Shown here: positions 55,899-64,000 of the stretch, one piece after another
Numbering within the stretch: position 1 is the stretch's first letter
How the letters are laid out: the number at the start of each line of letters is the position of its first letter
Source of the DNA: Dactylonectria macrodidyma
Taxonomy: Eukaryota; Ascomycota; Sordariomycetes; Hypocreales; Nectriaceae
Direction: 5' to 3'
Length of the DNA: 64,000 nt
NCBI GenBank assembly: GCA_020744425.1
Contig: JAGMUV010000022.1
Coordinates: 496,001-560,000, forward strand
Translations under genes and position numbers: made by a program
The notes under the pieces: model-generated
What the model was told of the DNA's origin: nothing
The model's database searches: none
What the model saw: the letters and a program-made list of their open reading frames with translations, nothing else

Positions 55899-58800
55899 AT
55901 GTCTGAATCACATGATCCTTTTTTCCTACCCACTCCACCACAGACACAGCTGCCTAGCCAGCAGCAGCAGACGAGAACAGGACCGCAAAGTGATGAGAGT
56001 CGGGCCATACGGGAAGCAGCGCGGCAGCGGCTGGAAGAGCAAAGGCGACGCGAGCGGGAGCCGATAAGAGATCAGCGAGAGACGGCTAGACGGCTGCAGA
56101 AAGAAGAGCGCCGCCGCCAACGAGTGGAGAAACGAGCGGAGACGATCCGGCAGCGGGAAGAAGAACGCCGCCGTCAACAAGAGGAGAGGATGCGACAGCA
56201 GGAACTAGAAAGAGAACGCGACCCACAAGCTGAAGAGAAAAGACAGTGGCTGGAGAGACACCGTCGGCGTCAAGAGGAGGAGGCTCGACGTCGAGAGGAG
56301 CTGGCGTCGCACACGAGCAATCGCCGTCGTCGGGCTAGGGAGGCGAGACAGGAGCTAGATTCACCAAACCCGGAGTATGAATCCTTCTTGGGGCATCCGA
56401 GGTCTCTTAAGCGTGCGAAGTCTGACAATAACCAGGAGACGTCGTCGGCCAAGGCAAGATGGACCTTCTGGCTCCATCCCGGTCCAACAGCCAGTTCCTC
56501 CTGACCTGATGTCCATGGAGATGATTATGCGGCAAAAGGAAGCTCTAGGCAGGCTGATGCAAGCAGTAGAGCAGTCCTTCCAGGAGAAGCAAGCAGCCTC
56601 GAATCGCCGCGACTTGTGCAACCCTGTGCCTGCAAATCGTAAGATCGACACTGTTCAGTCCTTTCTAAAAGCCTTCCACGATGAAGGCAGTATGGAGATA
56701 GCAGTATGCTCGGTTTGCTATCTACAGAAGAAGCCACGGGACCTAGACCATGCCGATTGGAAAAGGGCGTTGCCTGACGAGATTCGTTCAGCGATGACTA
56801 ACTTACTGGTGTGTAAGAGATGCTTCCCAGAGGGAGACGGCGAGATCGCAGTGCCGATATGCTTCACCTGTCGAGCGGCTTTCGATCGAGGCAGGGTCCC
56901 GGATGCATGCATGGGGAGCACGATGCTCATCGGCTGCGAGCATCGGTATCCAGAGGAGCTGAAAGACGTTACCCCTCTCGAGGAGAAGTTGATCTCTCTC
57001 AATGCGGCATACGGGTTCATCACCAAGTTTAACATCCAACGTGGCCAGCTGACCGGCCCGACATATCGGAAGCACGTCTCAGGTCATATCACAGTATTCC
57101 CCAATGACGTGGAGTCTTTGGCTGCCACGATCCTGCCGCACCCACTTGTGTCGACACTGGAGCAGGTGCATGTGATTTGGACCGGCTTAGAGCGACCCAC
57201 CCCTCGAGACGTGAGCAAACTGCTCAGCGTTCGACCTGGTGCCATCCGCACAGCTTTACAGTGGCTGCGAGAAAATAACCCCCTGTATGTCGACATCGTG
57301 ATCAACGAAGAGGAGATGGAAAGTTGGGCCTTCGAAGACAGCAGCGACGTACCAACACAAGCCTACCAACGCATGGTGAGGGAAGAAGAGACTGCAGAAG
57401 AGCTTATACGGACAGCACAGATCGTGCCTCCAACTGATCGAGGGCAGGACCCTCCTGGTCAAGCGTCATCGGTCGAGGACATTGCGATAGAGCTAGCAGA
57501 AAGGTCGAAGTGTAACCCTGGACAATCTGAGCGTGCGCCGCATAGCGTACAACAACCCCTTAGCTTGGAGGAGGCGACGGCCGAGGAAACATCAGAGCGA
57601 GTGTTTGAGCTACGCTCCTCGGCGATGTTCCCGATTGACGAGCAGGCTACCTTTGCAGAGAAAGACAAGCTAGATTTTATCAGCCTGGCGCTTCAGGCAG
57701 AGCGCCAGTTCGACGATAGCTACGAAGCTAGTGCAGGCGAGGCCCCGTCGATGGAGGTTCATGGCTCCTCAGGTCGTCCGTTCATCCGAGTATCACATGG
57801 TCGGGAGTTCGCAGACGGCTTTTCCCCAGACTATTTCCCAAAGACCTTCCCTAGTTGCTTCCCTTATGGCCGCGGCGGACCACGAGTGGCAGACCGGAAT
57901 GAGGCGGGAGATCCAGCGAATCCCCTGATACGAGATATGACCCTGGAGTCTTGGGCCAAAGTCGTTCTGCAGCGGCACGGAGGGCATTGTGCCCAACATC
58001 CTGCCTTCTCCTTCCTTGTATTCAATATGATAGTAAGGTCTCAGAACCGGTGGGTTGCCCAGGGCCGCCTGAAGCGGTCGGCTTTCCGGCGAGTCGAGGG
58101 AATACACCAGAAGCTGACGCCTGAGCGCTTGCGCGAAGCGCAAAAGGAGATGTTTGAGACGGGAAAGACCACAGACGGGGACGTTATCGCACTTATGAAG
58201 GAACTCTCGCTCTACGGTAGCCGGCATCCTTTATCAAACGAGAGCCGTCTATCTATGCGGAAGAAGATCTGGTCGATGATAGTGGCATTCGGCCTCACAG
58301 CCATCTGGTTTACCCTAAATCCCAATGACATCAACAACCCGGTGAAGCTGAAGCTCGCGGCACATAGGGGACGGGATGATGAGGCCGCTAGAGCGTTGCT
58401 TCGTGCTCTAAGCACATCGCTGCAGGTGACAACCCTCTCGATCCACGACCCTCTCAGCTCAACGCTCTTCTTCTTCCGCGAGATCTCTCTTTTTTTCGAG
58501 CATTACGTTCGCGTCGGACGACCGTCTGTTTACGGGAACGTGAGCCATTATTATGCGACGGTCGAGACCAACGACCGCGGAGCTCTCCACCTACACGGTC
58601 TACTATGGTTGGATGCCAACCTGGCACTATCGGATCTCGTTCGTGACATGGCCGATCCTAATGAGGGAGAATACCGGTCGAAGGTGAAGACCTTCGTGGA
58701 CGATATATTTACTGCGACCCTGAACGAGGCCCTGGCGAAGGAGGCGGTAGAGTACGGCAAGAAGACTACTGTGGTCGAGCCTGAGCTGATGCATGACGCC

Positions 58801-61800
58801 GAGTGGTTATCGGGGAGGTTTGAGCGCGAGGCCAACTTTATCGCATCTCGCTGCCAGGTCCACCACCATACCGCTACGTGTGTGAAGTACTCTATTAAGA
58901 AAGTTTTAAAGGCGGGCCTGGAAAAGTGTAGAACGCAGCTATGCCGATTTCGGGCCCCTTGGAGACTTGTGCCGGAGACCGGGTTTACAGACGACGGCCT
59001 ACTCGAAGTGAAGCGAGATCATCATATGGTCAATCAGTATAACCAGAGTATGGCTATAGGACTACGGCATAACCATGATATATCAATGATTCTCACTCGT
59101 AAAAAAGGGCTGGCGCTCATACACTACATCTGCAACTACGCTACGAAGCTCAACGCTCCTATGTGGAAGCGGCTCGCCCTTGCCGCAGAGCTATTGGATC
59201 TAGCCCAACAGCAGCAAGGGGAACCGGGCAATCCAGGTACCACGTCGGCGTCGACGGTGGGAGATGAGACCAAATCGTTCTTACTACGCGTCGCAAACCG
59301 CATTTTTACGAGCAGAGAGCTCTCGCAACCCGAGGTACTTGGCTATCTGCTCGGTTTCGGGACTGACTTTACAAATGTTCCTGCTTGGACCTGGGTGCAT
59401 CTCAATTCCTTGTACTGGGCCTGCGCCAAACAGTGGCCGGGTCTGCGGGAAGCGCTGGTAGCACTTGGTCGAGAGCCGCAACCAGACAACATCTATTTCC
59501 AAGCAGACGGCTTTAAGTTGTCCTACTTAGAGGCTTACAAACACCGCGGCCTGATCCTCCAAGACCTCTGCTTCTACGACTATATGTCCTTTGTGGTCTT
59601 GAAGAAGGAACGGTCCCACTGGAGAGGCACGACACCGATTCCTTTTCCACTAACGGCAACAGCCTGTAAAGGCTGGGTCCAATGCCTCCGAACTCCCAGC
59701 AAAACGGCGGTGCCTGTCTTCGATGGTCGTCTTACAGACGAGTTCGACGAAGAAGATGAAAACTTCGTTAAGAAGTAGGTATTAAGGCTCTATAATATGA
59801 AGGGAAGTGCTTACAGGGTATTGATAGGAACGCAGTCTTGCATCTTGTCCTGTTTGTTCCTTGGGAAAGGTTTCAGGGCGAGCCAGCGGATGATATACCT
59901 GGACTTTGGCGAAGGTTCCAGGAAATGCTAAGCGACCGAGTTCGTTCTTACGTCCGTAACATCGCTTTATTACGCGTTTCCGCAGAAGACGCTCGGGCCG
60001 ACCGTAAGCTCCAGGGTCTGGACCAGGACTTTGAAGAGATTGTGGATGCGCACGCCTTCGGCGATCAAATGGGCGATCAAATGGGGGAGGACGGCGCCAG
60101 GGCGGATGACGAGAACATCGACTCACAAGAGTATTATGACGCCTTTCTGGGTGTTCTATCCGCAGTCCGGGGGAGCGAAATCAAGGACATGCCTGTGAGT
60201 TCGGCGCTGAGATGCTTGCATGAAGAGGCGAGGGCAATCGATATAGGAGAGGACGACAATACCGCCGCCCAGCGGGGCCGACAATTCTACACGATGCTGC
60301 AAGACATTCAAGATTCACCTTTCCGAAGTACGGGCCTCCTCAGCCGGGAGGAAATCGATGCAATATTGAAGCTTCAGAAGAAAGAAGACACTAGCGTGAC
60401 GGCAAATATTCAAGGCAGTGAGAGTAATGCGTCCTCCTCGTTTGCTGGCGGGCACCACGGAAGGCCAGATGTCCCACGGCGGCCCGCTCAGACGGAAGAA
60501 ACACCGGCCAACGGAGTTGGTCCGGGGGGTCAGATGCGTCTCGAACTTGGCCCTTATACGTCATATGTCGACGTCGCTCTAGGTCTGGCGAGGCAGTGGA
60601 CCTTGAACAAGCTACAGTCAATGGCGGTGCTGCTACCGGCACTCTTCCTCGACGAGCGTGGCACTCGGCTCGAGGAAGAGGAGGGCAAGCAGCACCTCCA
60701 ATACGTCGGCGGTGAAGGGGGCACGGGAAAGTCTCGCGTTATACACGCTATCAAAGACATGTTCCGGCTGAAAGGCGGCCTTCACACGCTGCTCGTGACA
60801 GGCGCCAGCGGAAACGCGGCTGCACTCATTGGTGGAGTGACCCTCCATTCGGCATGCAACATTGGATTTGAAGACAAGACAGAGACTAGGAGGAATATAT
60901 CAGAAGAAGAAAAGCTACGTTGGAAGAGCAAGACTATGTTGATCGTCGACGAGATCAGCCAGGTGGGCGGCCTCACTCTAGCATCTGTAGACAGCCGCTT
61001 GAGGCTGTATAGAGACGACGCGCATCGCCCTTTTGGTGGGATCCCAATCGTCATCTTCTTTGGCGACTTCTTCCAGTTTGAGCCGGTCAGACAGACCAGC
61101 CTCCTCTTACCAGAGCCCAGAGAACACAGCAGACAGAGACTGGAGGGCTTGGCAAAGCATGTAACAGCACATAAACTGTTCCTCCAGTTTACAACCGTCG
61201 TCATGCTTCGCGAACAGGTCCGCACCGCCGGCTGTGCAAGGTTGCGTGGCTTCCTCCGGCGCCTGCGCAATGGGCAGCAGACGGAGCTGGACTTCCAACG
61301 GCTATGTCGTCGCCTCTATAACCAAGCATCCCAGCCCTCTTTCGCCGATGGGCTGCGGGCGATCACACCTCTGAACCAAGATAGGTGGGACCTGAACATG
61401 GCAGCCATCGTGCAGTGGGCTCGCGCCCAGGGCAAGCATATCTCGATCTTCATGGCCAAGCACGACACTGAAGCAGGAAAGCGGTTGCGTGTAGAAGAGC
61501 TATGTGACGTGCTTCGCTACGGAGATGACTCACAACTCCCAACCCCCGGGTTGTTCTTCTACGCGCAAGGGATGCCGGTAGTAGTGACCCGGAACCAGCT
61601 TACTGGGTTGAAGCTGGTCAACGGGGCGCCCTTCAAGGCAGTCGACATCTTTCCTGACCTCTCCTGCGGCACTATTGCTCTCGCTAGCGACGTGACGCTC
61701 CACCTGGGGCCCCCGGCAGCTGTTCTCCTCCAGTCGGACGATATCGCAGACCTCGCAGTACCTGGGCTTCCGAAGGGTACGCTCCTCATCAAGAGCAAAA

Positions 61801-62309
61801 CAGTAGTCATCCCCGACTCTATGCGAGGGAAGAATCCTCGCTTGAGAAGTAAGCCAGGCTTTCGGTTGGTCACCCATAGAACAGGACCCCTATGCACCGC
61901 CGCCTTCGCTATGACGGACCAGAAGAGCCAGGGTAAGCAGTTCTCAGACGTCCTTCTTAACCTCAAAGGCGTTTACGGCAGCAGCACAGCGACAAGGCCT
62001 AGCTTTATGAGCTTATATGTACAGCTTTCGAGGGCGGAGAGGTGGGAGGGGCTGTATCTCTTCCGGAGACCAGCACGAGGCGATTTTATCGAACCGAAGA
62101 ACGTATTAGATAAACAAATGAGGGACGGCGTTTACAAGCTGGAGAGGCTGGGGAACGAGACAAGACTGCGCTTTGAGCGTGACTACAGACACGAAAGCTG
62201 GTTTCAGGATTGGGATGCTATAACAGAGTCTACTTCAGGAACCGAAGTCGACGAATATGACGACACTTCTCTCTGGTGCAATTCTGAGGATTCTGAGGCC
62301 AAGTTATAG
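55899..62309 (+). CDS. Helitron Rep/helicase (HUH nuclease plus PIF1-type helicase), apparently intact
   Basis: Three exons (55899-56374, 56436-59766 and 59817-62309) sum to exactly 2,100 codons, a 2,099-residue protein. The introns are GTATGA..CTGAC..CAG (61 bp) and GTTAAG..ACAG (50 bp). The first ~160 residues are an Arg/Glu/Gln coiled coil. Around residues 240-320 is a Cys-rich zinc-binding region (CSVCYLQ, CKRCF, CFTC). The Rep nuclease follows, with the HUH motif LHLHGLLW near residue 877 and the two-tyrosine motif HYICNYATK near 1056-1060. After LHLVLFVPWERF comes the helicase: Walker A GGEGGTGKS near 1567, Walker B IVDEISQ, FFGDFFQFEPV, FAMTDQKSQGK and YVQLSRAERW. It should nick and unwind one strand for rolling-circle transposition. 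No stop or frameshift was found. Confidence 0.93.
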
Positions 62310-62800
62310 TTTGCATGTTGGCAGTTATATTTATAAGCTGTAAGGCAGTCATATACTAGGCCCGTCTCCTTCTCTCGTAGGACAGGTATAATAGACTTAT
62401 TATCGTATAAGTCTATATATCTCTTCCTTAAAAAAACCACAAATACACCACCCCTACTAAAAAGTTCCTCTAGGTAAAGTAACTATATAAGCCGCTGCTT
62501 ATAGTAAAAAGTGAGAGTAAAAATACAGAAATGACACCGTAAAATCGACAAAGTCTTGGCAAAATGGTCTGTGCTTTTGTAGGGTCTGGTCAAGCCCAGG
62601 CAGTAGGTCTTTTCTTCCTTCTTCCTCCAGACGCAGCCACCTTGCGGTCCCTTAAGGAACCTTTCGGAACTTACTTCGTAGTTCCTCCAGGCACTATTTT
62701 CTTTTTCTTTAAATATCTAAAAATGATTTTTTTATATTTTTAATAATTATATAGCCTGTTTTAAAAATCTGATATTATTGATTTTAGCTGTACAGTATGA
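62310..62800. other. 3' region of the Helitron block
   Basis: A perfect hairpin with arms ATAGACTTAT and ATAAGTCTAT around TATCGT lies at about 62,388-62,413 and may be a Helitron 3'-type hairpin or a transcript terminator. A typical CTRR end 10-12 nt after it is not seen. A near-palindrome GGTCCCTTAAGGAACC lies near 62,650. The exact Helitron ends remain unresolved. Confidence 0.4.
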
Positions 62801-63097
62801 GTGTCCGGCAAGCTTGTTTGACCGGCATGCTTATCATGTACGTTACAGGAAGGGCAGAAGGAAAAGGGATATGCTTTGGAGCCTCATGGATTGACATTGC
62901 ACTGGAACTCGAACACGTATTATAGACTGGAACAAAGCAGGGAAACCACACGGGCAATCTTCTTTTTCTTCATCTTGATGATCGATTGCTCCGAAAGTCG
63001 CCAGATGGAAGGGTCCGCAGACAAGAACGTGTTTCATCACCGAGCGGCGCACTTTCAACTACAATACGTACAAAATCTTCAATTAACCATTACAAAA

Positions 63098-63325
63098 TTA
63101 AATATCTACTGTAATTACATCTGAATTAGATACATTAGGCCCTTCTGTAGCATTCTGACAGGTTCGTACATTATGACCAGTCCCGCCGCAATTGCTGCAA
63201 CGTGGAGCTTTCGTACGAGCCGAGCCTCTCCGAGCACTACTCTGGCGCTCTTCTTTCTTTATCTGCTCATCTAGATCCTTCTGATCTAATAGATCTAGCC
63301 TCTCTTGAATACTAGTCTCCCCCAT
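63098..63325 (-). pseudogene. Pogo-type transposase C-terminal fragment
   Basis: Minus-strand frame LLDQKDLDEQIKKEERQS, then the CCHC zinc knuckle CSNCGGTGHNVRTC, the same tail architecture as the pogo remnant at 5768. The DDE core that should precede it (towards higher coordinates) is missing, so this is a 3' fragment of a different, better preserved copy. Confidence 0.7.
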
Positions 63326-63639
63326 CCAGTTCCTATTATATACAGAGCCGATCTACAGGATTGGCAACTCAAGGGGACGTTTTGGATACGCGGACTTCTT
63401 ATCTTTTAGGTATAAATACGCCAAAGTAGAGATTTTTTTTTTTGCAGTGCTTTCATCGTCAGCTCTAGGAGTTTTCTATGACTATACAACATTAACACAT
63501 CTTCACCTGCCCATATGCATATATTTAAGTTTCTCCCTTTCTTTCTGGGCCTGTCACTTGCCCTTCCGGCTGCTGAAGCGGATCCCAATTCACTCAAGGC
63601 TCGAGCATGCACATACAGTACAATCTCTTTACCATCTCT
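63326..63639. other. Spacer; nothing assigned
   Basis: The stretch between the pogo tail fragment and the reverse-transcriptase fragment. No coding sequence or repeat that I can support. Confidence 0.3.
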
Positions 63640-63815
63640 TAGGATATGGTTCCTTTGAGTACCGAGTCATGCCATTTGGGCTGACTGGAGCCCCCCGCCG
63701 CCTTCCAACGCTACATCAACAACACCTTACAAGACTACTTAGATGGCTTTGCTTCTGCCTATGTGGATGATGTCTTAGTATATTCCTCAGGGTCCCGTGT
63801 ACAGGAAGATGCTTA
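63640..63815 (+). pseudogene. Ty3/gypsy reverse transcriptase fragment
   Basis: Encodes [16 protein letters not shown]. After one extra C in a run of C near 63,695 shifts the frame, it continues [20 protein letters not shown] and [14 protein letters not shown] is the catalytic Asp pair motif of reverse transcriptase. Only this short core is present; gag, protease, RNase H, integrase and LTRs are not next to it. Confidence 0.8.
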
Positions 63816-64000
63816 GGGAACCAAGAATTGAATGTGACACCGTAGCGCATGAATGTTGGCTTGCTTTGCATCAGTGGACGAGTAAGTGATCTGGCTGATC
63901 GGGGGAGATTTCTAAAAAGGGACTGCTTCTCTTTGCGTCCCTAGGCGACAGCAGGTCCGGAAAGGCGGTCTTGATATTGCAGGACACGACTCGACCTTCA
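63816..64000. other. Window end; nothing assigned
   Basis: No recognisable gene or repeat in the last 185 bases. Confidence 0.3.

Larger units (their letters stand above)
52749..62845. mobile_element. 10.1-kb block bounded by pogo-type inverted repeats and TA dinucleotides
   Basis: An end motif starting ACGTACATGATAAGCATGCC at 52751 reappears inverted, ending at 62843. The first 31 bp are identical and about 39 of 44 bp match overall. TA flanks both (52749-52750 and 62844-62845). Inside each end the sequence turns AT-rich (52,790-53,035 and about 62,695-62,790). The same motif ends the pogo remnant at 7518. The simplest reading is a short pogo-derived element split by later insertions, including a Helitron. 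The alternative is two unrelated half-elements facing each other. Confidence 0.65.

Noticed and set aside
62388..62413. Definite Helitron 3' end
   Set aside because: The hairpin is perfect, but the expected CTRR end 10-12 nt downstream is not seen, so the border is left open.
52749..62845. Starship-type giant element
   Set aside because: No tyrosine recombinase of the DUF3435 type or other captain gene is present; the content is a Helitron with one accessory gene.

Overview
The window looks like the genome of a filamentous ascomycete (Pezizomycotina). Genes are split by introns of about 48-75 bp with GTANGT donors, CTNAC-type branch sites and YAG acceptors. The protein families fit: C2H2 regulators, a LaeA-like methyltransferase, an Agd3-like secreted deacetylase, a Scc1/Rad21 cohesin, fungal hAT, pogo, MULE, Tad-like LINE and Helitron elements. 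The region is rich in mobile elements and in decaying duplicates, as in accessory or subtelomeric compartments. Many nonsense codons fit C-to-T (or G-to-A) transitions, as expected from repeat-induced point mutation.

Layout. 1-4.5 kb: long leader and a four-finger C2H2 transcription factor. 5.2 kb: solo LTR with target duplication TCAGG. 5.8-7.5 kb: degenerate pogo element. 9.3-12.3 kb: decayed hAT with an exact 8-bp target duplication. 13.7-14.7 kb: tyrosine phosphatase. 15.0-16.8 kb: MULE remnant and an ankyrin-repeat gene. 17.6-18.1 kb: small hypothetical. 20.0-22.2 kb: secreted CE18/Agd3-like deacetylase. 24.9-26.8 kb: decayed Ser/Thr-rich membrane protein. 27.75-30.62 kb: complete MULE, followed by a 546-bp deletion derivative. 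31.3-34.2 kb: MITEs, a LaeA-like methyltransferase fragment and an hAT fragment that seems to have replaced the end of an ACT-domain gene. 34.9-36.6 kb: full-length Rad21/Scc1 gene with one in-frame TAG. 38.2-41.3 kb: intact hAT nested in a LINE ORF1. 43.7-44.8 kb: hypothetical acidic protein. 46.9 kb: second solo LTR, 214/215 identical to the first. 47.3-48.2 kb: divergent 14-3-3 with a broken start. 49.0-52.4 kb: PI-specific phospholipase C pseudogene. 52.75-62.84 kb: a 10.1-kb block bounded by 44-bp inverted repeats of pogo type, holding an apparently intact Helitron. 63.1-63.8 kb: pogo and gypsy fragments.

The most notable unit is the Helitron. Three exons sum exactly to a 2,099-residue protein with a coiled-coil N-terminus, an HUH/two-tyrosine nuclease and a PIF1-type helicase. 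It is transcribed divergently from an intact three-exon accessory gene (452 residues) of unknown function that may contain an OB-like region. A second theme is decayed or damaged extra copies of normally conserved genes (cohesin, 14-3-3, PI-PLC, LaeA-like) mixed with transposons.
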